51,504 nt of DNA from Clostridia bacterium (lineage in GTDB: Bacteria; Bacillota; Clostridia; Oscillospirales; Acutalibacteraceae), in NCBI GenBank assembly GCA_017623615.1, contig JAGAOT010000015.1:1-51504 (forward strand), written 5' to 3'. Position numbers and translations under genes: made by a program. The notes under the pieces are model-generated. The model was not told where the DNA came from. It was given only the letters and a program-made list of their open reading frames with translations, and ran no database searches. This document shows, piece after piece, positions 1-7,928 of this stretch (position 1 is its first letter; the number at the start of each line of letters is the position of its first letter).

Positions 1-1
1 C

Positions 2-232
2 GCTGCTATGAAGGCTGCTTCCTCAGCTTCCTTCGGTTACACAGAAGAAGAACTCGTTTCCAGCGATATCATCGGTATCACCTACGGTTCACTCTTCGAT
101 GCAACTCAGACAATGGTTACAAAGATTGCTGACGACCTCTATCAGGTTCAGGTTGTTTCATGGTATGACAATGAAAACAGCTACACAAGCCAGATGGTTC
201 GCACAATCAAGTACTTTGCAGAGCTTGCATAA
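2..232 (+). CDS. gap: Glyceraldehyde-3-phosphate dehydrogenase, C-terminal fragment
   Basis: This is the last 76 codons of a gene that begins before the window. The protein end carries the WYDNE motif of the GAPDH C-terminal region, followed by a terminal helix ending FAELA. The enzyme oxidises glyceraldehyde 3-phosphate to 1,3-bisphosphoglycerate with NAD in cytoplasmic glycolysis. The reading frame is open from base 2 and stops with TAA at 230-232. A strong intrinsic terminator follows directly, so the transcript should end here. The family call is firm although the catalytic cysteine lies outside the window. Confidence 0.93.
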   Translation, partial: AAMKAASSASFGYTEEELVSSDIIGITYGSLFDATQTMVTKIADDLYQVQVVSWYDNENSYTSQMVRTIKYFAELA

Positions 233-253
233 TTTAAGCTGAATAAAATTAAA

Positions 254-282
254 GGGTCGGCATTATCCGCCGACCCTTTTTT
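254..282 (+). terminator. Intrinsic terminator of gap
   Basis: An 8-bp perfect GC-rich stem (GGGTCGGC at 254-261 with GCCGACCC at 269-276) encloses a 7-nt loop and runs straight into a T run at 277-282. It closes the gap transcript. The next gene starts only 14 bases after it, so that gene is either expressed by read-through or from a promoter inside gap. Confidence 0.92.
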
Positions 283-295
283 GCATGGTGATATT

Positions 296-1021
296 ATGGG
301 ATTAAAACGTCTTGACAAGTTAATAGCGCTCAACTGCAACGTTTCCAGAAAGGATGCGCGAAAGCTGATTAAGGACTCCGCCGTTTCGGTTAACGGCAGG
401 GTTGTTTTGCGCGCCGAGGAGCTTGTTGACGCAGAGGTTGATGATATAGACGTAAAGGGATATAACTTTACAGCCAAGGAACATGTTTATATCATGCTCA
501 ACAAGCCGCAGGGAGTTATCAGCGCAACAACCGACCCTGCCAAAAAGACGGTTATTGATATTATCCCCGAATCGCTTAAAAGGCGCAGTCTTTTCCCCGC
601 CGGCAGGCTGGACAGAGATACAGTCGGTCTTTTAATTATAACGGACGACGGCGCATTTGCTCACAGAATCATGAGCCCTGCCCACCATGTTTTCAAGACC
701 TATGAAGCAACGCTTTCTTTCCCTATTGACGGAAACGACATTACGAGGCTTGAGGGCGGAATAACCCTCGGTGACGGCACGGAATGCCTGCCCGCGAAGG
801 TTAAATCCTTTACGACCTCAGAAGGTCTGCCCGCGGCGGAAATTAAAATCAGAGAGGGCAAATATCATCAAGTTAAGCGAATGTTTCACGCTCTCGGCAA
901 CAATGTTGAGCATTTGAGGCGCATTCAGATAGGCTCGTTAAAGCTTGATTTTTCGCTTGCGGAGGGTGAATGCCGCGAGCTTACCGACAGCGAGTTGGAC
1001 CTTGTTTTTAAAGATGAATAA
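296..1021 (+). CDS. rsuA: Pseudouridine synthase, RsuA/RluB/E/F family (likely 16S rRNA)
   Basis: The protein has 241 residues. An N-terminal S4 RNA-binding domain (about residues 3-50) is followed by the pseudouridine synthase domain. The catalytic motif GRLDRDT lies at residues 103-109, with the nucleophilic aspartate at 106, and KYHQVKRMF near residue 195 is typical of this family. It isomerises a uridine in rRNA to pseudouridine; position 516 of 16S RNA is the usual RsuA target, but the target is inferred. I chose ATG 296 because the S4 domain begins right after it and GGTGAT lies just upstream. An upstream TTG at 281 would lie inside the terminator. Confidence 0.88.
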   Translation: MGLKRLDKLIALNCNVSRKDARKLIKDSAVSVNGRVVLRAEELVDAEVDDIDVKGYNFTAKEHVYIMLNKPQGVISATTDPAKKTVIDIIPESLKRRSLFPAGRLDRDTVGLLIITDDGAFAHRIMSPAHHVFKTYEATLSFPIDGNDITRLEGGITLGDGTECLPAKVKSFTTSEGLPAAEIKIREGKYHQVKRMFHALGNNVEHLRRIQIGSLKLDFSLAEGECRELTDSELDLVFKDE

Positions 1022-1031
1022 AACAAAAAAT

Positions 1032-1161
1032 AAACACATTATCGTGCATTCAAAAGCATAGTTTTATATAGAGTGAAATGATTCGAACTCCACACGGTTT
1101 TGAAAGGCGTATTTGGTTCGAAGCATTTCACTCTTAACTATGGAGGTGCGATAATGTGTTT
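1032..1161. repeat. Nested inverted repeat overlapping the start of the next gene
   Basis: Three pairs of arms are nested. The outer pair is 13 bp and perfect (1032-1044 with 1149-1161), the middle pair is 7 bp (1057-1063 with 1136-1142), and the inner pair is 18 bp with one mismatch (1071-1088 with 1116-1133). The 27-nt loop contains TTGAAAGGCG. The outer right arm covers the GTG start at 1156, and the GGAGG at 1142-1146 lies between arms. It could be a MITE-like insertion or a folded 5' leader controlling translation. Its inner arms and loop motif resemble the element at 6885-7147. Confidence 0.7.
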
Positions 1162-1992
1162 GTTGTTTTAAAAATTATAAATCCCGAAAAAGGATTTTTA
1201 AAGCGCAGAAAACAGAAAAAGGCTTTGGATAACGCCGTGCTGCGCTCATGTCCGACGGAAAAGGGGCTGCCGTTTTATATTCTTGAAGTTCTTGACGGAA
1301 AACGCGGCATCAACTGGAAGCTTGCCGCCGACAAATGCGGCAGATATTCCTCGCGCATAATTGCCCCGCGCAGTCTTCCCCTGCCCGACCACGCAAGGCT
1401 GAAAAGATTTATTCCGATTTCCATGAACTCTGTTCTGGTGTTCAATACCGCATTGAAAATCATTGAAAAATCAAAGCTTGTGCCTGATGAAATATGCATA
1501 ACCCTGACCGACCGAAACGGCGTTCATCCGCGGGATGTCTGCAAAATTCTGCCTTACGCATCAACCGTCAGGGTTGTTACCAACCACCCCGAGCGATATG
1601 CCGCGGCATGCTCCGAGGCCTTTGAAGAGCACGGTGCATCGCTGATAATTCGAAACGCGTATGAGCCTGTCTCAAAGCCCGATATCGTTATTTGCTGTGA
1701 CGGTGCGGTTACGGCATCCATGAAAAACGCTGCCATCTTCACTTCAAAGCGCAAAAACGGCGGAAAGCTTGTTTTTTCGGGCAGCGGAGTATGCCTTGCG
1801 CCAAAGCATGCAGAGATTATTTCGCCCGAAACCGACCCCGTTGATTTTGCGGGCGCATTGACCGAGCTTTGCGGAAGCCGAGAATATAAAAACGCGGTGT
1901 TTTCTCAAATTGAAGCAACCTGCCGAAAATGCGAAGAGTCCCCGCCCGAAAAATGCCTTGAATGCTGTTGCTTAGGAAGAATAAACACTTGA
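1156..1992 (+). CDS. Unrecognised protein with a cysteine-rich C-terminal tail
   Basis: The protein has 278 residues and I do not recognise the family. The N-terminus is basic (residues 8-24). The middle (about 105-185) has alternating hydrophobic strands and helices resembling a Rossmann-like fold, for example VRVVTNHPERYAA and PDIVICCDG. The last 30 residues hold CRKC, then a C..CCC cluster, which could bind metal or an iron-sulfur cluster (inference). GTG 1156 is chosen because GGAGGTG at 1142-1148 sits 7 bases upstream; the ATG two bases earlier meets a stop after five codons. The start lies in the outer arm of a nested inverted repeat. The stop codon overlaps the -35 box of the greA promoter. 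Confidence 0.7.
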   Translation: MFVVLKIINPEKGFLKRRKQKKALDNAVLRSCPTEKGLPFYILEVLDGKRGINWKLAADKCGRYSSRIIAPRSLPLPDHARLKRFIPISMNSVLVFNTALKIIEKSKLVPDEICITLTDRNGVHPRDVCKILPYASTVRVVTNHPERYAAACSEAFEEHGASLIIRNAYEPVSKPDIVICCDGAVTASMKNAAIFTSKRKNGGKLVFSGSGVCLAPKHAEIISPETDPVDFAGALTELCGSREYKNAVFSQIEATCRKCEESPPEKCLECCCLGRINT

Positions 1993-2017
1993 CATTATTA
2001 TATATATTTTATATAAT
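1989..2017 (+). promoter_or_regulatory. Consensus sigma-A promoter of greA
   Basis: TTGACA at 1989-1994 and TATAAT at 2012-2017 are separated by exactly 17 bases, a perfect match to the housekeeping consensus. Transcription should start near 2024, giving a leader of about 40 nt before the greA ATG. The promoter probably also drives lysS, and perhaps the glycan genes beyond, because I see no terminator before 6885. Confidence 0.9.
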
Positions 2018-2065
2018 ATAACAGAAAATGGATTCATATAATCAAATCAAAGGAGATATATCGAA

Positions 2066-2536
2066 ATGGAAAAACAGACAGTCTTTACCCGTGAGGATTA
2101 TAACAAGCTCAGTGCAGAACTTAACAAACTTAAAACCGAGGGAAGAGACGACATTGCCGAAAAGATTAAAGAAGCTCGTTCCCACGGCGACCTTTCCGAA
2201 AACGCCGAATATGATGAGGCTATGAACGAGCAGGCAAAGCTCGAAGCTGAAATTGCAAAGCTCGAGGCTGACCTGCGCAACGCAAAGATTCTTGACGAAG
2301 AAGAGCTTACCACCGAGGTTATTCACATCGGCGCAAAGGTTAAGCTTTATGACATGGACTTTGACGAAGAGGTTGAATACAAAATCCTCGGCAAGAGCGA
2401 CCTTGAAAACGGCGTTATCTCCGACCTTTCACCCGTCGGCTCCGCTATCATGGGCAAGAAAGTCGGCGACATTGCAGATGTTCACACCCCCTCCGGCAAA
2501 GTGATTCAGATGAAAATTCTTTCAATTTCAAAATAA
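2066..2536 (+). CDS. greA: Transcription elongation factor GreA
   Basis: The protein has 156 residues, the usual length. The N-terminal coiled coil (residues 6-77) carries the conserved ARSHGDLSENAEYDEA segment whose acidic tip enters the RNA polymerase secondary channel. The C-terminal FKBP-like domain includes GSAIMGKKVGD. GreA makes backtracked RNA polymerase cleave its transcript so that elongation resumes. The start is ATG 2066 with AAGGAGAT at 2050-2057. It lies 70 bases before lysS, as in many Firmicutes. A GGAGCC-GCAA-GGCTCC hairpin (2551-2566) in the gap has no T run and is not a clear terminator. Confidence 0.97.
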   Translation: MEKQTVFTREDYNKLSAELNKLKTEGRDDIAEKIKEARSHGDLSENAEYDEAMNEQAKLEAEIAKLEADLRNAKILDEEELTTEVIHIGAKVKLYDMDFDEEVEYKILGKSDLENGVISDLSPVGSAIMGKKVGDIADVHTPSGKVIQMKILSISK

Positions 2537-2606
2537 TTTTTGTGATATTCGGAGCCGCAAGGCTCCGTCTGTCGCTTCTATCGTTTCAAGAAAGGACACT
2601 AAAACA

Positions 2607-4565
2607 ATGGCTGAAGAAAAGATTATAAATGCCGCTCCCGAAGAGGAGCAGGTGCAGGACACCAACGAACTCAGACAAATCAGGGTTGAAAAGCTTGAAG
2701 CTCTTCAGGCTGCAGGCAACGACCCTTTCCAGATTACACTTGCGGAGCAGAGCATTCACAACGCTGAAATCGTTGAACGATTTGAGGAGCTCGAAAACAC
2801 AGACGTTTCAATCTGCGGCAGAATGATGAGCCGCCGTGACATGGGCAAGGCGAACTTCATTGATGTCAGAGACCTGAGCGGCAGAATGCAGGTTTATGTT
2901 AAGATTGATGAGATTGGCGAAGAAAACTTTGCAGACTTCAAGAAGTGGGATATCGGCGATATCATCGAGGTTAAGGGCTTTGTTTTCAGAACAAGAAGAG
3001 GCGAGGTTTCCGTTCATGCAAAAGCTCTCCGTCTGCTTTCAAAGTCACTTCTCCCCCTCCCCGAAAAATTCCACGGTCTGACCAACACAGATACAAGATA
3101 CCGCAGACGTTACCTTGACCTTATCATGAACCCCGAGGTTAAAGACACCTTTGTTAAGCGTTCGCTTATTCTTCGCGAGATAAGAAACTATCTTGATTCA
3201 CAAGGCTTCCTTGAGGTTGAAACTCCCGTTCTTGTTTCAAACGCGGGCGGTGCGGCTGCAAGACCCTTTGAAACCCACCACAACGCTCTTAACGAAGATT
3301 TCAAGCTCCGTATTTCTCTTGAGCTTTATCTTAAAAGACTTATCGTTGGCGGCATGGAAAAGGTTTATGAAATCGGAAGAGTTTTCAGAAACGAGGGTGT
3401 TGACACCCGCCACAACCCCGAATTCACTCTTATGGAGCTTTATCAGGCATACACAGACTACAACGGCATGATGGAGCTCACCGAAAACCTCTATCGCCAC
3501 GTTGCCCAGGCTGTTCTCGGCACAACAAAGATTTCATACAACGGCGTTGAGATGGACCTCGGCAAGCCCTTTGAAAAGATTACAATGGTTGATGCCGTTA
3601 AGAAGTATGCGGGCATTGACTGGAACGAGGTTGAAACCCTCGACGATGCAAGAGCACTCGCCGACAAGCATCACATTGACTATGAGGCAAGACACGGCAA
3701 GGGCGATATCCTTGCAATGTTCTTTGAAGAATATGCGGAAGAGCATCTCATTCAGCCCACTTTCGTTATCGACCACCCGATTGAGATTTCTCCCCTCACA
3801 AAGAAAAAGCCGAGCGACCCCAACTTTGTTGAACGCTTCGAGTTCTTCATGAACGGCTGGGAAATGGCAAACGCTTATTCCGAGCTTAACGACCCCATTG
3901 ACCAGAGAGAGCGCTTCAAGGCTCAGGAAGCTCAGCTTGCCCAGGGCGACGAAGAAGCCAACACCACAGACGAAGACTTCATGATGGCTCTTGAATACGG
4001 CATGCCCCCGACAGGCGGCATCGGCTTCGGCATTGACAGAATGTGCATGCTTCTGACCGACTCGCAGGCTATCAGAGACGTTCTTCTCTTCCCCACAATG
4101 AAGTCACTCGGCGGCGATTCAACCAAGACCGCAGCAAAAGCAGATGTTGAGGCTGAAGCACCTGTTCAGGAAGCTGTTAAGGAAGCTATTGATTTCTCAA
4201 AGGTAGTTATTGAGCCTTTGTTTGAAGAAACCGTTGATTTCGAAACCTTCAGCAAATCCGATTTCAGAGCCGTTAAGGTTAAGGACTGCGTTGCAGTTCC
4301 CAAGAGCAAAAAGCTTTTGCAGTTCACTCTTGATGACGGCACCGAAAACGAGCGCACAATTCTCAGCGGCATCCATGCATTCTATGAGCCCGAAGAACTT
4401 ATCGGCAAAACACTCATCGCCATCACAAACCTTCCCCCCAGAGCGATGATGGGCATTGAATCCTGCGGCATGCTCCTTAGTGCAATTCACGAGGAAGAGG
4501 GCGAAGAAAAGCTCCATCTTCTTATGGTTGACGAGCATATCCCTGCCGGCGCAAAGCTTTATTGA
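2607..4565 (+). CDS. lysS: Lysyl-tRNA synthetase (class II) with appended C-terminal tRNA-binding domain
   Basis: The protein has 652 residues, whereas the usual bacterial LysRS has about 490-510. Residues 1-505 are a normal class II LysRS: an OB-fold anticodon-binding domain, then the catalytic core with motif 2 (VFRNEGVDTRHNPEFT) and motif 3 (GGIGFGIDRM, then LLFPTMK). Residues 543-652 form a second unit matching the EMAP/Trbp111-type tRNA-binding domain usually found at the C-terminus of MetRS (DFRAVKV near its start, NLPPRAMMGIESCGMLL near its end). An Ala/Glu/Val-rich linker of about 35 residues joins them. The extra domain presumably increases tRNA affinity or makes the enzyme dimerise. 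RBS AAAGGA at 2591-2596. Confidence 0.95.
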   Translation: MAEEKIINAAPEEEQVQDTNELRQIRVEKLEALQAAGNDPFQITLAEQSIHNAEIVERFEELENTDVSICGRMMSRRDMGKANFIDVRDLSGRMQVYVKIDEIGEENFADFKKWDIGDIIEVKGFVFRTRRGEVSVHAKALRLLSKSLLPLPEKFHGLTNTDTRYRRRYLDLIMNPEVKDTFVKRSLILREIRNYLDSQGFLEVETPVLVSNAGGAAARPFETHHNALNEDFKLRISLELYLKRLIVGGMEKVYEIGRVFRNEGVDTRHNPEFTLMELYQAYTDYNGMMELTENLYRHVAQAVLGTTKISYNGVEMDLGKPFEKITMVDAVKKYAGIDWNEVETLDDARALADKHHIDYEARHGKGDILAMFFEEYAEEHLIQPTFVIDHPIEISPLTKKKPSDPNFVERFEFFMNGWEMANAYSELNDPIDQRERFKAQEAQLAQGDEEANTTDEDFMMALEYGMPPTGGIGFGIDRMCMLLTDSQAIRDVLLFPTMKSLGGDSTKTAAKADVEAEAPVQEAVKEAIDFSKVVIEPLFEETVDFETFSKSDFRAVKVKDCVAVPKSKKLLQFTLDDGTENERTILSGIHAFYEPEELIGKTLIAITNLPPRAMMGIESCGMLLSAIHEEEGEEKLHLLMVDEHIPAGAKLY

Positions 4566-4569
4566 TTTT

Positions 4570-5259
4570 ATGAAAATTTCGGTTGCGCTCGCCGCTTATA
4601 AAGGCGAGCAATATATCGCCGAGCAGCTTGACTCCATCCTCAAACAGCTCGGTGAAAACGATGAAATTATTGTTTCGGACGATTATCCGCAGGGTAAAAC
4701 CCGCGATGAAGTTCTGAAATTCCAAGACAAAAGAATCCGTTATATTGAGGGCAAGGGCGAGGGCGTTGTTAAGAATTTTGAAAACGCTCTCAACGCCTGC
4801 ACGGGCGACGTTATTTTTCTCTGCGACCAGGACGATGCGTGGCTCCCCGACAAGGTTGAAAGCGTTATGAAAGAAATTCAAAACGGCGCGGACCTTGTGC
4901 TCCACGATGCCGCAGTTGCAGACTCCGCACTCAATATAACCGAGCCGTCTTATTTTGCCGTTCACGGTTCAAACGCTTCTTTTTTCGGCAACATAATCCG
5001 CAATTCATTTGTAGGATGCTGCATGGCATTCAAAAAAGAAACCTTGCTCGCTTCGCTCCCTTTCCCCAAGGGTCTTGCGATGCACGACTGGTGGATTGCT
5101 CTTGTTGCCATGAAGAAAAAGCAAAAGGTTGTTTTGCTTGACAAGCCGCTTATCAAGTGGCGCAGGCATGATTCAACCGTAACCGGCGGCAAAACAAGCC
5201 TTTTGCAAAAAATCAAATGGCGGCTGAATATTGTTTTGTCTTTGGCAAGGATTAAGTGA
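4570..5259 (+). CDS. Glycosyltransferase family 2 (rhamnosyltransferase-like)
   Basis: The protein has 229 residues with a GT-A fold. SVALAAYKGEQYI at the N-terminus is the nucleotide-sugar binding strand, followed by DDEIIVSDDYP-type acidic residues and the CDQDDAWLPDKV segment near residue 86, which provides the DxD-like metal site. HDWWIALVA near 178 is typical of rhamnosyl- or glucosyltransferases of this group. It should add a sugar to a lipid-linked or wall-glycan precursor at the inner membrane face. The gene starts 4 bases after the lysS stop with no clear Shine-Dalgarno, suggesting coupling to lysS. It is the first gene of the glycan block. Confidence 0.85.
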   Translation: MKISVALAAYKGEQYIAEQLDSILKQLGENDEIIVSDDYPQGKTRDEVLKFQDKRIRYIEGKGEGVVKNFENALNACTGDVIFLCDQDDAWLPDKVESVMKEIQNGADLVLHDAAVADSALNITEPSYFAVHGSNASFFGNIIRNSFVGCCMAFKKETLLASLPFPKGLAMHDWWIALVAMKKKQKVVLLDKPLIKWRRHDSTVTGGKTSLLQKIKWRLNIVLSLARIK

Positions 5260-5292
5260 TTTCCAATTTGTGCCTTGGAAAGGAATTATGAA

Positions 5293-6054
5293 ATGAATAA
5301 AACCGTAACCGGATGCATAGTGACCTACAACAACATGGCAACCATTGACAATGCCGTAGGCTCGCTTCTCAAATGCACCGAGGTCCCGTTCCGCCTTTAT
5401 GTTGTTGACAACGGCTCAACAGACGGAACGGTTGAACATATAGAAAAAAATTATCCCGAGGTTACCCTTATCCGCAGCGGCGGCAATATCGGCTTCGGCG
5501 CGGGGCATAACCTCATTATGGACAAGCTTGACTCCGACTATCATGTTATCATCAATCCCGATATCATAGTCAGGGACGATGTTATAGCAAAGCTTGTTGA
5601 TTTTCTTGAAGCAAACAAAGATATCGGCATGGCATCGCCCGAAATCCGCTTCCCCGACGGAAGAATACAGATTCTCGGCAAGCGCGCTCCGTGCATCAAG
5701 TATCTTGTTGCGAGCCGAATGAGAGGCAGCGGCGAGCCCGGCAGCATTCTTAAAGAATACGCTATGCTGGACTGCGACCTTTCACAGCCCACCGACATTC
5801 AGAATGCCACCGGCTGCTTTATGTTCATAAGGACAGAGCTTTTCAAAGCAATCGGCGGCTTTGACAAACGCTATTTTATGTATTTTGAGGACAGCGACCT
5901 TACCCGCGAGGTTAATTCGAGATGCCGCACGGTTTATTATCCCGAAGCAACGGTTTATCACGAATGGGGCCGCGAATCCAAAAAGAACTTCAAGCTAAAG
6001 CTTGTTCAGATTAACTCCATGCTCAATTATTTTGCAAAATGGGGTTTAAAATAA
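5293..6054 (+). CDS. Glycosyltransferase family 2 (WbbL/RfbF rhamnosyltransferase type)
   Basis: The protein has 253 residues. It shows VTYNN at the N-terminus, VVDNGSTDGTV for UDP/dTDP-sugar binding, GGNIGFGAGHN, INPDI as the DxD-type metal motif, and NATGCFMFIRTELFKAIGGFDKRYF, YFEDSDL and YHEWGRES near the end. That order is characteristic of GT2 rhamnosyltransferases of the WbbL group. The start is ATG 5293 with AAAGGA 8 bases upstream; an earlier ATG at 5288 runs into a stop at once. It lies 21 bases before the ABC permease. Sugar specificity is inferred only from family resemblance. Confidence 0.87.
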   Translation: MNKTVTGCIVTYNNMATIDNAVGSLLKCTEVPFRLYVVDNGSTDGTVEHIEKNYPEVTLIRSGGNIGFGAGHNLIMDKLDSDYHVIINPDIIVRDDVIAKLVDFLEANKDIGMASPEIRFPDGRIQILGKRAPCIKYLVASRMRGSGEPGSILKEYAMLDCDLSQPTDIQNATGCFMFIRTELFKAIGGFDKRYFMYFEDSDLTREVNSRCRTVYYPEATVYHEWGRESKKNFKLKLVQINSMLNYFAKWGLK

Positions 6055-6075
6055 CAGGCGGAAACGGAAAATATT

Positions 6076-6885
6076 ATGAAATATTTGAAGAATTTCTATA
6101 AATACAGATTTCTGCTTTATGAAATCGTGCGTAAAAACATAAAACTGCAATACAGAAACTCTGTTCTGGGCGTTTTTTGGACTTTTCTGCAGCCCTTGCT
6201 GACAACACTTGTTCTTGTTGTTGTTTTCGGCGGAGTTTTCGGCGCAGACCGCTCATACACCGTAAATTACCCCATTTATCTGCTTTGCGGCCGCCTTATT
6301 TATGAGTTTTTCTCCCAGTCCACAAAGCGCGCAATGAGGTCAATCAACAACAGCGCAAGCGTTATCAAAAAGGTTTATGTGCCGAAATACATCTATCCGC
6401 TTTCAAATGTGCTTGCGAATTTCGTAACATTTTTGATTTCGCTGCTTGTGCTTGTGTGCTTTATTGTTTTCTATTATTTCTTCACAGACAAACAGCCCGT
6501 AATCAACGCGCATGTTTTGCTCGCGTTTGTTCCCATCGTTATTCTTCTTATTCTCTGTGTGGGTGTCGGCCTTATTTTGAGCACTCTTGCGGTTTTCTTT
6601 AAGGATATCGAATATCTTTACGAAGTATTCTGCATGCTTCTTTTCTATCTCACCCCGATTTTCTACCATGTTGACCAGCTCAATCTTCCGAGCAAGATTT
6701 TCCGATATGCGCTTATGGGCAACCCGCTTTATTCCATAACGGAAATGTTCAGAAGCTGTGTGCTTTACGGCGAAATGTTCAACATGAACCACCTGCTTTA
6801 TTCGCTCGGCTTCAGCCTTGCAACAGTATTGATAGGTCTTTATGTTTTCTACAAAAAGCAGGATAAATTTATTCTTCATATTTAA
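6076..6885 (+). CDS. ABC-2 type polysaccharide/teichoic acid export permease (TagG/Wzm-like)
   Basis: The protein has 269 residues with six predicted membrane segments. The N-terminal motif IKLQYRNSVLGVFWTFLQPLL is the ABC-2 permease signature of O-antigen and teichoic-acid exporters, and FYLTPIFYHVD and NPLYSITEMFR follow in the expected places. With the ATPase at 7166 it should flip or export an undecaprenyl-linked glycan or teichoic-acid polymer. The stop codon TAA at 6883-6885 coincides with the left edge of a MITE-like element that now separates it from its ATPase partner. Promoter inferred from upstream genes. Confidence 0.92.
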   Translation: MKYLKNFYKYRFLLYEIVRKNIKLQYRNSVLGVFWTFLQPLLTTLVLVVVFGGVFGADRSYTVNYPIYLLCGRLIYEFFSQSTKRAMRSINNSASVIKKVYVPKYIYPLSNVLANFVTFLISLLVLVCFIVFYYFFTDKQPVINAHVLLAFVPIVILLILCVGVGLILSTLAVFFKDIEYLYEVFCMLLFYLTPIFYHVDQLNLPSKIFRYALMGNPLYSITEMFRSCVLYGEMFNMNHLLYSLGFSLATVLIGLYVFYKKQDKFILHI

Positions 6886-7147
6886 GGTGAATGGAGTAAT
6901 CCGAACCTGCCCTAAAGCGAGCCTTTTCGGAGTTTCGGCATTGAAAGGCGCCAGCCTTCCTGCAACCTCAACAACCAAAAATCGGCTGAAAATCCTTTGC
7001 TTTTGGGTCGAAGAATTTTCACGGAGCGGATTTTTGGTCAATCAAGGCACAAAACGGAGCAAATCCTTTCGGATTTGCGAGTATTTTAACGATGAGTGAA
7101 CGGAAATACGCCCGTGAAAATCATGGTTCGCATTATTCCATTCACCT
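6885..7147. mobile_element. MITE-like element, 263 bp, TA-flanked with 23-bp terminal inverted repeats
   Basis: The left end begins AGGTGAATGG (6885-6907) and the right end finishes CCATTCACCT (7125-7147). The arms are inverted copies over 23 bp with two mismatches. TA dinucleotides flank both ends (6883-6884 and 7148-7149), as expected for IS630/Tc1-mariner target duplications. No transposase is encoded. The interior has further inverted repeats (for example GCAAATCC/GGATTTGC at 7059-7078) and TTGAAAGGCG, shared with the repeat at 1032-1161. It occupies the whole gap between the ABC permease and ATPase genes. Confidence 0.72.
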
Positions 7148-7165
7148 TATTGAGAGGATAAGACT

Positions 7166-7909
7166 ATGAGTAAACCGGCAATAGTTGTTGAGAATATGAG
7201 CATGATGTTCAACCTCAACAAAGAAAAGGTTGATAATTTAAAAGAATATTTTATAAAGCTTGTAACAAGGAAGCTCCATTTCACCGAATTCTGGGCACTC
7301 AAGGATATCAGCTTCACGGTTGAAAAGGGCGAAAGAGTAGGCGTTCTCGGCTTTAACGGCGCGGGCAAATCCACTCTGCTCAAGGTTATTGCGGGCGTTT
7401 TAAAGCCCACCGAAGGCAGCGTTAAAGTTAACGGCGTTATTGCCCCTATGCTTGAGCTCGGCGCAGGCTTTGACCTTAACTATTCGGGCAGAGAAAATAT
7501 TTTTCTTTACGGCGCAACAATGGGCTATTCCCGCAAATTCATCGAAGAAAAATACGATGAAATAGTTGAATTTTCGGAGCTTGGTGATTTTATTGAGGTT
7601 CCTGTGAAAAACTATTCATCGGGCATGCGCGCAAGGCTCGGCTTTGCGATTGCAACCGCGGTTGAGCCCGAAATACTTATTCTGGACGAGGTTTTGTCCG
7701 TAGGCGATGCAAAGTTCAGGCAGAAAAGCGAGGCAAAGGTTCGCTCAATGTTCGGCAAGGGAACAACGGTTTTGTTTGTTTCCCACAGCACACAGCAGGT
7801 GCTCAACATCTGCAACAAGGCGATTATCCTTGACCACGGCAAGCTTATCGCGCAGGGCGATGCCAAGGAAATCTGCGCCAAATATAACGAAATGGTAAAA
7901 GGCAAATAA
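7166..7909 (+). CDS. ABC transporter ATP-binding protein for polysaccharide/teichoic acid export (TagH/Wzt-like)
   Basis: The protein has 247 residues. Walker A (GFNGAGKST) is at residues 62-70, the signature YSSGMRARLGFA near 150, Walker B ILILDEVLSVGD near 170, and the switch histidine in VSHSTQQV near 200. The N-terminal EFWALKDISFTVEKGE and MLELGAGFD segment mark the Wzt/TagH subfamily. It lacks the C-terminal carbohydrate-binding domain of many Wzt proteins, so export is probably not coupled to recognition of a chain terminus. It pairs with the permease at 6076 across the inserted element. Start ATG 7166 with GAGAGGATAAG at 7151-7161. Confidence 0.92.
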   Translation: MSKPAIVVENMSMMFNLNKEKVDNLKEYFIKLVTRKLHFTEFWALKDISFTVEKGERVGVLGFNGAGKSTLLKVIAGVLKPTEGSVKVNGVIAPMLELGAGFDLNYSGRENIFLYGATMGYSRKFIEEKYDEIVEFSELGDFIEVPVKNYSSGMRARLGFAIATAVEPEILILDEVLSVGDAKFRQKSEAKVRSMFGKGTTVLFVSHSTQQVLNICNKAIILDHGKLIAQGDAKEICAKYNEMVKGK

Positions 7910-7928
7910 CACCGAAAGGATGATATAA

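Noticed and set aside
2551-2566. GGAGCC-GCAA-GGCTCC hairpin as a terminator between greA and lysS
   Set aside because: No T run follows, and lysS has no other promoter that I can see.
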